Assembly: GCA_965656875.1 (NCBI GenBank)
Contig: CBFHMJ010000015.1
Coordinates: forward strand, 62,001-126,000
DNA from: CBFHMJ01 sp965656875
Lineage (GTDB): Bacteria; Pseudomonadota; Gammaproteobacteria; Enterobacterales; Alteromonadaceae
Direction of reading: 5' to 3'
DNA: 64,000 bases
The translations under genes and the position numbers were made by a program. Under the pieces are notes generated by a model, which saw only the letters and a list, made by a program, of their open reading frames with translations, had not been told where the DNA came from and ran no database searches. Below are positions 36,207-45,331 of the stretch, in pieces; within the stretch, counting starts at the first letter, position 1, and every line of letters starts with the position of its first letter.

Positions 36207-36220
36207 GCTGAATCCTCAGC
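36207..36220 (-). promoter_or_regulatory. CsrA-type hairpin over the ribosome binding site
   Basis: On the minus strand the sequence GCTGA-GGAT-TCAGC lies immediately before the ATG of the cNMP/CBS/DUF294 gene. It places the Shine-Dalgarno GAGGA in the loop side of a 5-bp perfect stem. A GGA in a small loop overlapping the ribosome binding site is the classic CsrA repression site. CsrA control is inference. Confidence 0.6.
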
Positions 36221-36245
36221 AAGCAAATCGTCCATGATTTGCTTG
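36220..36245 (-). other. Intercistronic hairpin after the symporter gene
   Basis: A perfect 10-bp stem CAAGCAAATC/GATTTGCTTG with a 6-base loop lies between the symporter stop and the next gene. It abuts the CsrA-type hairpin. There is no T-run, so it is more likely an mRNA-stability or attenuation element than a terminator. Confidence 0.55.
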
Positions 36246-36266
36246 TTGTATCTTTATGTTATCGCA

Positions 36267-37970
36267 TTAGTGATCGTGAGCCGCTCCTGCGCCTTTTGGA
36301 TAACGAATGCTTTCTACCAGTTGCTGAACGTCTTCAGGTACTTCTGCTGTCATTTTGCAAACAACCATGCTGACGACAAAGTTCAGAATCATACCCAACG
36401 TACCAATACCTTCTGGTGAAATACCGAACCACCAGTTAGCCGGAACGTTTGCACCTGGATTAATAAATTTAAAGTAAATGATATAAGCCGCAGTAAACAG
36501 AATGCCTGATACCATGCCTGCAATCGCGCCTTCTTTATTCATCTTCTTGTAGAAGATGCCCAACACGATAGCTGGGAAGAATGAGGACGCAGCAAGACCA
36601 AAGGCGAAGGCGACAACCTGAGCGACAAAGCCTGGCGGATTGATCCCCAGATACCCTGCAATCATGATTGCAATTGCCGCAGCCAGTCGAGCATAGCCCA
36701 GCTCTTGTTTATCAGATATGTTTGGCATCAAGTTTCGTTTCAATAAATCATGAGAAACAGACGTTGAGATAACCAGAAGCAGACCCGCCGACGTTGATAA
36801 GGCAGCGGCGATACCACCAGCGGCCACCAGCGCAATAACCCATGCTGGAAGTTCAGCAATTTCAGGGTTTGCCAGTACCATGATGTCGCGGTCAATTTTC
36901 ATTTCATTACGCTCATCACCGGCATAAAACATTTTTCCATCGCCATTTTTATCTTCCCAACTAATCAGGCCGGTTTTTTCCCAGTTCTTAATCCATACCG
37001 GCGCTTCACTATAGGCAACACCTGTTGCGTCAGGACCATTGATGGTATCAATCATGTTCATACGGGCGAAACTGGCAACTGCTGGTGCAGTGGTGTAAAG
37101 GAATGCGATGAAGAATAATGCCCAACCTGCTGATTTACGTGCATCACGTACTTTAGGCACAGTGAAGAAGCGAACGATAACGTGTGGCAGACCCGCAGTA
37201 CCAACCATTAGCGCGGCAGTGATAAAGAAGACATCAATGGTACTTTTCGTCCCTTCGGTATAGGCGGTAAACCCGAGCTCCTGGGTAATTCCATCAAGCT
37301 TGTGTAAGAGTTTCCCTGACCCATCAGCCAGTTCGGCACCAAAACCAAATTGAGGAATAACATGACCTGTCATTAGTAATGAAATGAAAATGGCTGGAAC
37401 AAGATAAGCACAGATAAGTACGCAGAATTGAGCAACCTGAGTATAGGTAATGCCCTTCATGCCGCCAAGAACAGCATAGAAGAAAACGATAGCCATACCG
37501 ATGATAACGCCGGTTGTGATATCAACTTCGAGGAAGCGTGAGAATACAACACCAACACCACGCATCTGACCCGCGACATAGGTAAAACTGACGAAGATTG
37601 CACATACCACCGCAACAGTTCTGGCTGCTTGTGAGTAGTAACGATCACCGATAAAGTCAGGCACCGTAAACTTACCAAATTTTCTCAGGTAAGGTGCCAG
37701 GCAAAGCGCCAGTAACACATATCCGCCGGTCCAACCCATTAGATAAACCGAGCCGTCATAACCCATAAAGGCAATCAAACCTGCCATTGAAATAAAAGAT
37801 GCGGCTGACATCCAGTCTGCTGCGGTAGCCATACCATTTGCTACCGGGTGAACACCACCACCAGCAACATAAAAGTCATTTGTTGAGCCTGCTCTGGCCC
37901 AGATTGCGATCCCGATATACAGTGCGAAGGTGATACCAACGACGATAATCGTTAATGTTTGTAATTCCAT
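36267..37970 (-). CDS. Sodium:solute symporter, VC_2705/ActP-like
   Basis: The 567-residue protein has about 13 membrane helices and the SSS family pattern: DFYVAGGGVHPVANGMATAA, then DWMSAASFISMAGLIAF, FTVPDFIGDRYYSQ, AALSTSAGLLLVISTSVSHD, and GLAASSFFPAIVLGIFYKKM. With the small DUF4212 partner directly upstream it belongs to the two-component symporter group near the acetate permease ActP. Acetate or another short organic acid is the likely substrate, co-transported with sodium. A hydrophilic insertion near residues 325-375 (ENKNGDGKMFYAGDERNE-like, with Ca-binding-like DKNGDGK) is noteworthy. The divergent CrbS-like kinase supports a role in acetate use. Confidence 0.92.
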   Translation of the reverse strand: MELQTLTIIVVGITFALYIGIAIWARAGSTNDFYVAGGGVHPVANGMATAADWMSAASFISMAGLIAFMGYDGSVYLMGWTGGYVLLALCLAPYLRKFGKFTVPDFIGDRYYSQAARTVAVVCAIFVSFTYVAGQMRGVGVVFSRFLEVDITTGVIIGMAIVFFYAVLGGMKGITYTQVAQFCVLICAYLVPAIFISLLMTGHVIPQFGFGAELADGSGKLLHKLDGITQELGFTAYTEGTKSTIDVFFITAALMVGTAGLPHVIVRFFTVPKVRDARKSAGWALFFIAFLYTTAPAVASFARMNMIDTINGPDATGVAYSEAPVWIKNWEKTGLISWEDKNGDGKMFYAGDERNEMKIDRDIMVLANPEIAELPAWVIALVAAGGIAAALSTSAGLLLVISTSVSHDLLKRNLMPNISDKQELGYARLAAAIAIMIAGYLGINPPGFVAQVVAFAFGLAASSFFPAIVLGIFYKKMNKEGAIAGMVSGILFTAAYIIYFKFINPGANVPANWWFGISPEGIGTLGMILNFVVSMVVCKMTAEVPEDVQQLVESIRYPKGAGAAHDH

Positions 37971-37979
37971 CGTTAGCTC

Positions 37980-38246
37980 CTAATCTTCCTGTACGTTGTA
38001 TTTCTTATCGAGGTCATTCATTTTTTTAACGTAATAAAAAATCAATGCCACGAAGACGTAAATGGAACCTTGCTGAGCAAACCAGAAACCCAGTTTGAAG
38101 CCAAAGAACTCAATAGTATTGAGAACATCAGCCAGCAGTATTCCAAAACCGAACGATACGGCGAACCAGATAAATAAGAGTTTCAACATGAGTTGAATGT
38201 TTTCACGCCAGTATGCGGCGGCGTGTTCTTTAGTTTCGAAAGCCAT
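37980..38246 (-). CDS. DUF4212 small symporter subunit
   Basis: The ATG at 38246 follows GAGGAGC and gives an 88-residue protein with two membrane helices (LLFIWFAVSFGFGILLA and SIYVFVALIFYYV). A longer open frame upstream has no ribosome binding site and no family likeness. DUF4212 proteins are always encoded next to this type of SSS symporter and are thought to form its small subunit. The stop is nine bases before the symporter start. Confidence 0.92.
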   Translation of the reverse strand: MAFETKEHAAAYWRENIQLMLKLLFIWFAVSFGFGILLADVLNTIEFFGFKLGFWFAQQGSIYVFVALIFYYVKKMNDLDKKYNVQED

Positions 38247-38620
38247 TAGTGCTCCTCGTCTCAATTTACCTGAATGTGTTGCCATAAGAGCGTGCCCGGT
38301 TACCGACCAGCTTGCAAAGCTATATAACGGTGTGTTGGAGTACGGCATTTCAGGTTTTCTTGTTATAAGCTGCCTGGCAGCATTTGTGTCTTTACGGTGC
38401 ACACCTTAAAGACTAAATAAGGCTATGCTCGAGTTTTAATCTATCAGGAGTCCTTTCAACTTTAATTGCGACTTTAGTCGAATTGCGTGTATTGAAAGGT
38501 AAGTTACCCTTATTTATCCGGTTAAAACATTGAAATAAAGATTTTTTAAGTATTTGATATGACAGGTTTAATTTTTATCAGTCTTTACATCGTCCATCTG
38601 GTATAAACGGAGTCCTATCT
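38247..38620. other. Divergent promoter region of the symporter operon and the kinase gene
   Basis: The region holds a nested hairpin (38452-38499, listed separately). GGAG ten bases before 38621 is the ribosome binding site of the kinase gene. No other gene or defined operator is visible. It is the natural site for control by the acetate-switch regulator. Confidence 0.5.
38452..38499. repeat. Nested hairpin in the divergent region
   Basis: Outer arms CCTTTCAA/TTGAAAGG enclose an inner hairpin AATT-g-CGAC-TTTA-GTCG-AATT. The 48-base element is nearly symmetrical. It may be a dual operator or a 5' leader structure. Confidence 0.5.
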
Positions 38621-41600
38621 ATGTATTCCTGGCTATTAGTTTTAATCGTCATTTCTTACATGGGCGTACTGTTTGCGGTCGCAAACTGGCGAGAAAAAGT
38701 ATCGGGTCTTAGCCGAAAGTCTAAAACGACAGATGCTGTTATTTATAGCCTTGGGTTGGCGGTCTACTGTACTTCATGGACATACTTCGGTGCGGTCGGC
38801 ACGGCGGTTAATCAAGGGTGGTCTTTCCTCGCGATTTATCTGGGGCCAGTGTTATTACTGCTATTTGGTCGCGGTATATTGCTGAAAATTCTGGTCGTCA
38901 GTAATAAACATAATGTCACCTCAATTGCGGATTTTGTCAGCGCCCGCTACGGTAAACGAAAGCTTATTTCTGTGATTGTAACCCTGGTGTCACTGTTTGC
39001 TGTGATCCCTTACATTGCTATTCAGCTGAAAGCAGTGACACTTGGCTATCAGGTTCTGGTACCTGGAAGTGGTGACGGTGCCGATGAAGTGGCACTTTTT
39101 AGCGCCGGAGTACTTGCCTTTTTCGCGATTTTATTCGGCACACGAAAGGTGAATCTGACGGAACAAAATCCCGGCATTATGGGGGCGGTGGCTTTTGAAT
39201 CTATTTTTAAGCTGGTTGCACTGGTTGTGTTGGCGGTCGCTGTGTGGATTAATTTTTTTGGCGACTGGCAGACGTTTGTTGGCCATCTAAATACCTCAAC
39301 ACCATATCTGGCGCTGGATAGCCATCAGGATTTCTTCTTTACCTTCTCATCAACGGATTTTATTACTCAAACGCTATTGGCCATGGCCGCTGTCATTTGC
39401 CTGCCTCGTCAGTTTCATGTGGCAGTGGTAGAAAATACCACGATAAGTCATTTGCGAACGGTCGCGTGGGTCTTCCCGTTATACCTTGGAATTATCAGTC
39501 TGGTTGTGATTCCTATTGCGCTGGCTGGCACGATGCAGTTTCCTGGAGGCGATGTCAGTCCTGACAGTTTTGTATTGAGCCTTCCAGAGCAAAATGGTTG
39601 GTCCTGGTTATCAATTCTGGTGTATCTCGGCGGATTCTCTGCTGCAACGTCAATGATTATCGTTGCCACGTTAACGCTCAGTTCAATGGTGAGTAATGAT
39701 GTGGTGATGCCACTGGTACTGAAATCTCGTGCAGGGAAAAATCCCGGCCAGGATTTGTCTCACCTGATTATCTTTATACGTCGTGTCGTGATGATCATGG
39801 TGATGTTACTGGCGTGGTTGTTTTACCGCACTATTGCCAGAAACTATGATTTAGCGGCCATGGGATTACTGGCCTTTGCGCTGGTTGCTCAGTTAGTACC
39901 CGCTATCATTGGAGGGCTGTACTGGCGGCGAGGTAATGCATACGGCGCTGGAGCCGGAATTCTGGTGGGTTCTTTTCTTTGGTTTTATACGCTGATGTTG
40001 CCAACGTTGGCGGATCTCAAATTAATTGGTTCAGATATTGTTGAATATGGTCCGTGGCATATCGATATATTGAAGCCAACCTCGCTGTTTTCTATGGAGT
40101 TCAGTGATCTTACACATGGTGTTTTCTACAGCTTATTGATGAATACCGCTTGTTATGTGTTCGTTTCCTGGTTTACCCGCGTGCGTTTACTGGATCGCTT
40201 GCAGGCGGAAGCTTATGTTCGTCCACAACGAGAGCAGATCCCACGAAATCTTGGGGTTCGACGCAATAATGTGGTGGTACGCGATATTTTAACCTTGATG
40301 GAACGGTTTATTGGCAGTAGTCGAACAGAAACGCTGGTCAGAACATTTGTTCACGAACAGGGGGAAGCGCTGGACCCGGATAAGCCGCCAAAGCCGCCGT
40401 TCGTACAGTTTGTGGAGCGTGAATTAGCGGGGGTCATCGGTTCGTCGTCTGCTCGGGCAATGATCGATGCTGCAATAGAAGGAAAACAACTTGAACTGGA
40501 GCAAGTGGTTAACTTTTTTGATGATACCACTCAGGCAGTGCAATTCAGTCAGGAAGTCCTGTTTTCCACGCTCGAACATTTGAGCCAGGGCGTTAGCGTA
40601 ATTGATAAAGATCTTAAGTTGGTGGCCTGGAACAAACGTTATCTTGAGATGTTCGAGTACCCTGAAGGCATGATTCGGGTCGGACGTCCGGTAGAAGATC
40701 TGGTTCGTCTCAATGCTGAAAAAGGTGAATGTGGTCCGGGTGATGTGGATCAGCATGTTGCCAGACGAATGGCACACATGAAGCGAGGAACGCCCTACGT
40801 TTTCAGGCGTCATCGGGCAGATGGCAAAGTCTATGAAATGAATGGTAATCCGATTCCGGGTGGGGGCTTTGTGACCAGTTTCTCTGATATCACTGAATAT
40901 GTTCAGGCATGCAAAGAACTGGAAGAATCCAGAGCGCATCTGGAGACTCGGGTGGAAGAACGGACGCAAACCATTATGGAAATGAACAGTGAGTTACTGA
41001 AAGAAATTCAGAAACGCGCTGAGGGTGAAGAGTTACTGCGCCAGGCAAAAGCTGAAGCCGATTCAGCAAATGCCAGCAAAAGCCGTTTTCTGGCGCTGGC
41101 CAGTCACGATATTTTGCAGCCTCTCAATGCTGCCCGCTTATATACGTCGGCACTTCATAGCTGTGATGAAGACGACCGTCGAAAACAGTTGGTGAACCAA
41201 CTGGATAATTCACTGGCTGCAACCGAAGATCTAATCTCCACCTTGCTGCAAATCGCTAAGTTAGATGACGGCGCAATGAAACCGGAGCTGGCTGCGATTG
41301 ATTTAAATCCCTTTATTAAAAATCTGGCCGATGAATTTGGCATCATTGCTGAGCAGAAAGGCCTGGCATTACATTGGGTGGCAACAAGCTGCAAAGTTAC
41401 CAGCGATCCACTGCATTTGCGCCGGATTGTGCAGAATCTTTTGGCTAATGCCGTGAAATACACTGACAGCGGAAAAGTTTTGTTAGGCGTTCGCCATCGT
41501 AAAGGATTTGTTGAGATCCAGGTTTGGGATACTGGACCTGGTATTCCTGAAGTGGATCAAACGCGAATCTTTGATGACTTTTATCGGATTGAAAATCAAG

Positions 41601-42172
41601 TTCAGGGTAAGGAAGGTGTTGGTCTTGGATTGGGCGTCACAAATCGACTGGCAAAATTGTTAGCGCATGAACTTCGAGTTTCCTCGGTGCCGGGTCATGG
41701 TGCAATGTTTTCTGTTCGAGTGCCGGTGTCAACGGCAGTGGTGATGCCTCGCGTCAGAAGTCCTCATGCAATCAGAGGATTGAAAACCAGTGGCTTACAT
41801 ATTGTTTGTGTCGATGATGACAGGCGAAATCTGGATGCGCTGGCAGCACAACTACACCAATGGCAGATTGATGAGGTGAGCACATTCTTTGATATACAGG
41901 CTTCTCTGGATTTTGCGGCGGAGAATGAAGCGCCCGATTTGTTGATTCTGGATTATCAGCTGAGTAAAGAAATGAATGGTATAGAACTGTATATGATGCT
42001 TAAAGAGCAATGGGACAGGAATGTACCTGCTATTCTGATATCGGCGAATCAAGAGCAGAGTTTACTGCAACAGGCTAAAAGTGCCGGAATGATTTTTATT
42101 GCGAAACCGGTTAAACCCGCGCCGTTGCGGAGTGCGATTAATTCGTTTGCCACTCGGTTTGCTAAAAAATAG
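38621..42172 (+). CDS. crbS: CrbS-like symporter-domain hybrid histidine kinase
   Basis: This 1183-residue protein starts with a 13-helix SSS-type membrane domain (about 1-520). A PAS domain (LEHLSQGVSVIDKDLKLVAWNKRY, about 645-760) and a coiled coil follow. The HisKA region ASHDILQPLNAARLYTSAL has the phosphorylated His near residue 829. The ATPase domain includes NLLANAVKYT and GLGLGVTNRLAKLL. The C-terminal receiver has Asp in LLILDYQLSKEMNG. The layout matches CrbS/CbrA-type kinases; CrbS in Vibrio controls acetyl-CoA synthetase and acetate uptake with the regulator CrbR. No LuxR partner gene is adjacent. It is divergent from the acetate-type symporter operon. Confidence 0.9.
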   Translation: MYSWLLVLIVISYMGVLFAVANWREKVSGLSRKSKTTDAVIYSLGLAVYCTSWTYFGAVGTAVNQGWSFLAIYLGPVLLLLFGRGILLKILVVSNKHNVTSIADFVSARYGKRKLISVIVTLVSLFAVIPYIAIQLKAVTLGYQVLVPGSGDGADEVALFSAGVLAFFAILFGTRKVNLTEQNPGIMGAVAFESIFKLVALVVLAVAVWINFFGDWQTFVGHLNTSTPYLALDSHQDFFFTFSSTDFITQTLLAMAAVICLPRQFHVAVVENTTISHLRTVAWVFPLYLGIISLVVIPIALAGTMQFPGGDVSPDSFVLSLPEQNGWSWLSILVYLGGFSAATSMIIVATLTLSSMVSNDVVMPLVLKSRAGKNPGQDLSHLIIFIRRVVMIMVMLLAWLFYRTIARNYDLAAMGLLAFALVAQLVPAIIGGLYWRRGNAYGAGAGILVGSFLWFYTLMLPTLADLKLIGSDIVEYGPWHIDILKPTSLFSMEFSDLTHGVFYSLLMNTACYVFVSWFTRVRLLDRLQAEAYVRPQREQIPRNLGVRRNNVVVRDILTLMERFIGSSRTETLVRTFVHEQGEALDPDKPPKPPFVQFVERELAGVIGSSSARAMIDAAIEGKQLELEQVVNFFDDTTQAVQFSQEVLFSTLEHLSQGVSVIDKDLKLVAWNKRYLEMFEYPEGMIRVGRPVEDLVRLNAEKGECGPGDVDQHVARRMAHMKRGTPYVFRRHRADGKVYEMNGNPIPGGGFVTSFSDITEYVQACKELEESRAHLETRVEERTQTIMEMNSELLKEIQKRAEGEELLRQAKAEADSANASKSRFLALASHDILQPLNAARLYTSALHSCDEDDRRKQLVNQLDNSLAATEDLISTLLQIAKLDDGAMKPELAAIDLNPFIKNLADEFGIIAEQKGLALHWVATSCKVTSDPLHLRRIVQNLLANAVKYTDSGKVLLGVRHRKGFVEIQVWDTGPGIPEVDQTRIFDDFYRIENQVQGKEGVGLGLGVTNRLAKLLAHELRVSSVPGHGAMFSVRVPVSTAVVMPRVRSPHAIRGLKTSGLHIVCVDDDRRNLDALAAQLHQWQIDEVSTFFDIQASLDFAAENEAPDLLILDYQLSKEMNGIELYMMLKEQWDRNVPAILISANQEQSLLQQAKSAGMIFIAKPVKPAPLRSAINSFATRFAKK

Positions 42173-42194
42173 TGTCAGTCAATTTAGAGGGTGG

Positions 42195-42644
42195 TTAACT
42201 ACCGGTGCTACCTGATTGCTTCGGTTTATCCGGATCACCCTCCATTAATGCCAGCATCTGATCGGTATAGGCCATGATTTGAGATTGAATCTGACGCATC
42301 ATTCTCGTCTTCTGGTCTTTATCCATATTACTGTTGGCAACAGTCTGCAATTGCTCCTGAAGCTCTTTGATTTTTTCTTTTAACTCCCTTATTCGCCGTT
42401 CTCTTGGCGTTTCATTGCTCTCTTCAGATTCTTCAGTTTTTTTCGCTTGCGGGCTCATTTTTTGAAGTGCTTCACGCGACAAGGTCAGTTTATCTGCTTG
42501 TAGTTGTTCGATAGTTTTGGATTCTGTTGTCGCAGGCGTATTGCTGTCTGCGTCTTGCTGTGCGGTGTGCTGGATGTGCGGAGAGTGACCAGTCATGACA
42601 CTGACTGACGTATTATCGATGCTATCTCTGGAAGTAATATTCAT
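42195..42644 (-). CDS. FlxA-like coiled-coil protein
   Basis: The 149-residue protein has a polar, Ser/Thr/Gln-rich N-terminal half and a C-terminal coiled coil RIRELKEKIKELQEQLQTVA, then DKDQKTRMMRQIQSQIMAYT. The coiled coil resembles the FlxA-like family. FlxA is a flagellar-regulon protein of unknown function in E. coli. The ATG at 42644 is preferred to a TTG four codons upstream; the ribosome binding site is weak. The gene converges with the kinase gene, 22 bases apart. Confidence 0.65.
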   Translation of the reverse strand: MNITSRDSIDNTSVSVMTGHSPHIQHTAQQDADSNTPATTESKTIEQLQADKLTLSREALQKMSPQAKKTEESEESNETPRERRIRELKEKIKELQEQLQTVANSNMDKDQKTRMMRQIQSQIMAYTDQMLALMEGDPDKPKQSGSTGS

Positions 42645-42720
42645 GATGCCACGCAAAAACTAGAGCAATATGCGTTTGTTATCGGCATGACATGACAAAG
42701 ATTTAGCGGGAATTGACATG

Positions 42721-42753
42721 AAATAAGCTCTGACATTGTGTCAGAGCTTATTT
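42721..42753. terminator. Terminator of the subtilase gene
   Basis: A perfect 15-bp stem (42721-42735 with 42739-42753) has a TTG loop, with A and T runs at the base of the stem. It lies about 40 bases beyond the stop of the leftward protease gene. Confidence 0.85.
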
Positions 42754-42792
42754 ACTGAGTATTGCTTGTATTAATTGACTGAAATGTTGTGA

Positions 42793-44358
42793 TTAGTTAC
42801 CAGCACAACCATTGGCAGTCAGGTAATCATTTGCAGCTTTTGCTTTAACGATACCGTAGCCGAAGTATACATCGTGACCTGCAGCACCCTGGTCGTCAGC
42901 GGTAGCTTTAAGCGCATTACGAATATCTGTACCAGTACACTGAGGATGGTGTGACCATACTAGCGCTGCTACACCTGATACACCCGGCGTTGCCATTGAC
43001 GTACCATCCATAAATCCGTAATCGCTGGTAGTGATTTCTACAGAAGCTGATGATGAAGATACCAGTGCTGCACGATCTTCCAGTGCAGTACCAACCGCAG
43101 GGATACTCGTTGTATTTGTGTCACCTAATGTGCCGAATAACATGCCTGCTTCGTTGTTGATAATGATTGCACCAATACCACCAGACGCTTCACAGTTTGC
43201 AACTTTATCGTGGAAAGAAATGTTACCGCGATCGATAACACAGATGTTTCCATTTGCACCAGCATCAGTTGCCTCAGCAGTACCCATGAAGTATGTATTA
43301 CCAGATACAGAACCGTGATTTTCCATTGCCGATGAAGCAACAGCTGCGCCATCAGATGATAGTGATGATGCTGTAGCCATATCAGCCGGGTAGGTTGAAA
43401 GTGTGCCAACACCACCTGCTGTTACTTCAACACAAATTGTGTCATCAGTAGTCGTCTTTTTGCCTTTACCCGTTGTACAAGATGGGAATTGAGAGAAATC
43501 TGCAATGTTATTGTCAGCATCGTTTGCACCAACCATCATGACTGAAGAGTAACCAGCTGGATAAGAACGAACGGAATTGCCATCGTTACCCGCAGCTGCA
43601 ACTACCAGGCCGCCAGCATTGGTGAATGCTTCAAAAGCATTTGATTCAGTTCTGTTCGAACGACCACCACCAAGGCTCATGCTGATAATGTTAGCGCCAG
43701 CGGCATCACACAAGTCTGCAGCGTGAGCTAAATCAGATGAATAGCCCCAGCCTGAAGCATTGAATACTTTAATAATGTGCATGTCTACGCCCGGTGCCAT
43801 ACCAACAACACCTACATTATTGTCAGCCGCACCAATTGTACCCGCTACGTGAGTACCGTGTGGGCCACCGTGCTCATCCCAGTTACCAGTACCAGAATCA
43901 TTGTCACCTGTGATAGTTGCCCAGTTGAAATCCTGATTTGAGCGGTCAAGGCCTGAATCAATAACACAAACCTTCATACCCGCATTGGTGTTTAGTGTTA
44001 ACTGATCTGCTTGTGACTGAGCGATAGCGTAAGGAGTAACCTGAGTGGTCATTGGATTTCCTGCGCTGTCGCTGTATACCGACAAAGGCACGCGTCTAAC
44101 GTCTTCTTCGACTAATTTAACGTGAGGGTTTTTAAGAATGCCTTTGACTTGATCAAGTGATTTACCTTCAAATGTTGCTGAGATAAAACCTTTGCCATCA
44201 ATGTGAATCTGACCACCAGATTGTTTTGCGATTGCTTTTACAATGCCTTTGCCTTTGTTATCGACCTGGATAACGTAACGGTTGTCCTCTGCCTGAGCTG
44301 CGAAGCTTGAAGCAATTGCTAAAGAAACAAGTGAAGTGGCAAATTTGCGTAATGTCAT
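42793..44358 (-). CDS. Secreted subtilisin-like serine protease (S8) with PA domain
   Basis: The 521-residue precursor has a signal peptide (KFATSLVSLAIASSFAAQAE), an inhibitor-I9-like propeptide to about residue 100 and an S8 domain. The catalytic triad is visible: Asp in VCVIDSGLD, His in HGTHVAGTIG, Ser in GTSMATPGVSGVAAL. The oxyanion Asn lies in VAAAGNDGN. A PA domain is inserted before the Ser (ICVIDRGNISFHDKVANCEA region), as in larger secreted subtilases. The mature enzyme should be extracellular and degrade protein. Codon use looks like that of highly expressed genes, with many GCT/GGT-type codons. Confidence 0.95.
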   Translation of the reverse strand: MTLRKFATSLVSLAIASSFAAQAEDNRYVIQVDNKGKGIVKAIAKQSGGQIHIDGKGFISATFEGKSLDQVKGILKNPHVKLVEEDVRRVPLSVYSDSAGNPMTTQVTPYAIAQSQADQLTLNTNAGMKVCVIDSGLDRSNQDFNWATITGDNDSGTGNWDEHGGPHGTHVAGTIGAADNNVGVVGMAPGVDMHIIKVFNASGWGYSSDLAHAADLCDAAGANIISMSLGGGRSNRTESNAFEAFTNAGGLVVAAAGNDGNSVRSYPAGYSSVMMVGANDADNNIADFSQFPSCTTGKGKKTTTDDTICVEVTAGGVGTLSTYPADMATASSLSSDGAAVASSAMENHGSVSGNTYFMGTAEATDAGANGNICVIDRGNISFHDKVANCEASGGIGAIIINNEAGMLFGTLGDTNTTSIPAVGTALEDRAALVSSSSASVEITTSDYGFMDGTSMATPGVSGVAALVWSHHPQCTGTDIRNALKATADDQGAAGHDVYFGYGIVKAKAANDYLTANGCAGN

Positions 44359-44763
44359 TCTGAAACTCCGATATGTAGTAGTTGCTGTTATTTACAGCTA
44401 ATGATTTTTGTTTTTTATAATTATTTATTTTTTAGTCTGAATACGTTTTGTATCCATTGACAGGAATATTGTCAGATTCAGGCATAGTAAACTGGTAATT
44501 TTCGGACTTTATTTCGCATTAATGCGACAAATTGACGTATTAATAAGATGAAGGTTATAGACTAGTTGGACCAGTTGAAGGTTGTTAAAATAGTCTCAGA
44601 TACTAATTAATTAGAATTGAGATTACTTCGCCTTCATATGTAAATAACTTATTTACAAAGGTATTTTTGATTTAACAGCGCTAGAATTACATACTGATGT
44701 AACGTATCACTACTTAGCAAATGATAATTAGGTACGAAATTGGCTTAATAAAGGAAAAAACGA
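44359..44763. other. Divergent intergenic region of the subtilase and creA genes
   Basis: The region is very AT-rich. A short palindrome TGACA-GGAATAT-TGTCA lies at 44458-44474, about 100 bp upstream of the protease start, and could be an operator. AAGGAAAAAACG is the creA ribosome binding site. No further gene was seen. Confidence 0.45.
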
Positions 44764-45234
44764 ATGATTAAAAAAATTGCAGGACTAATATTGATACTGC
44801 CATTGCTAACTGCATGTGATAGCAATGAGGTTGGTGACGTATCGCTCGGGTTACTGACGACAAAAGATATCAAAATCGATAGTTTAGTTGACCCGGTCGT
44901 CACTGGCGTTACTTGTCATATCTCCAGTATTGAAGCTGATCTCGACTTTGCTGATCCGTCGGATATGGGCATTGCATGTCGCCAAACCGGGCCGATTACC
45001 GCAGCGATGTTAGCTGGTATTGATAAGTCTAAAAGTGGCGAAGTGGTTTTTAAAAAGAGTAAAAGCATTTTATTCAAGAGCCTGAAAATCAGACGTATCT
45101 ATGATGCGGGAAATCAGACCTTGTTATACGTGGCCTATAGCACCAAGGAAATTAAAGGCAGCTATAAACATAGTTTGTCTACTGTGCCGCTGTGGGGCAC
45201 TGATGGATATAACGCCTCAAAGCCAGCGTCCTGA
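44764..45234 (+). CDS. creA: CreA family protein
   Basis: The 156-residue product has a short signal with LLTACDS, a probable lipobox. The CreA family core follows: DIKIDSLVDPVVTGVTCHIS, then SIACRQ-type Cys residues (GIACRQTG), KSILFKSLKIRRIYDAGNQT, then YVAYSTKEIKGSYKHSLSTV. CreA proteins are periplasmic or envelope proteins of unknown function, named from the E. coli creABCD locus. A two-component pair follows, as in E. coli, but a strong terminator separates it and no creD is seen. Confidence 0.9.
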   Translation: MIKKIAGLILILPLLTACDSNEVGDVSLGLLTTKDIKIDSLVDPVVTGVTCHISSIEADLDFADPSDMGIACRQTGPITAAMLAGIDKSKSGEVVFKKSKSILFKSLKIRRIYDAGNQTLLYVAYSTKEIKGSYKHSLSTVPLWGTDGYNASKPAS

Positions 45235-45245
45235 TCACTTTTCTG

Positions 45246-45277
45246 AAATGAGGTGAAGGATTTTCACCTCATTTTGA
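45246..45277 (+). terminator. Intrinsic terminator of creA
   Basis: AAATGAGGTGAA (45246-45257) pairs with TTCACCTCATTT (45263-45274) around a 5-base loop and is followed by TT. It lies between creA and the response-regulator gene. Confidence 0.75.
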
Positions 45278-45331
45278 CCTGCTCGTGATGGAATGGCACA
45301 AATGAGTCAATCCGTCGTAAGAGAAATGTTC

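Noticed and set aside
40424..40969. A 181-codon frame antisense to the CrbS-like kinase gene
   Set aside because: It is a shadow of a well-supported kinase PAS region; it has no family likeness.
44457..44485. A TTGACA-like -35 element upstream of creA
   Set aside because: No good -10 lies at the right spacing, and it is about 280 bp from creA. The surrounding palindrome is noted only as a possible operator.
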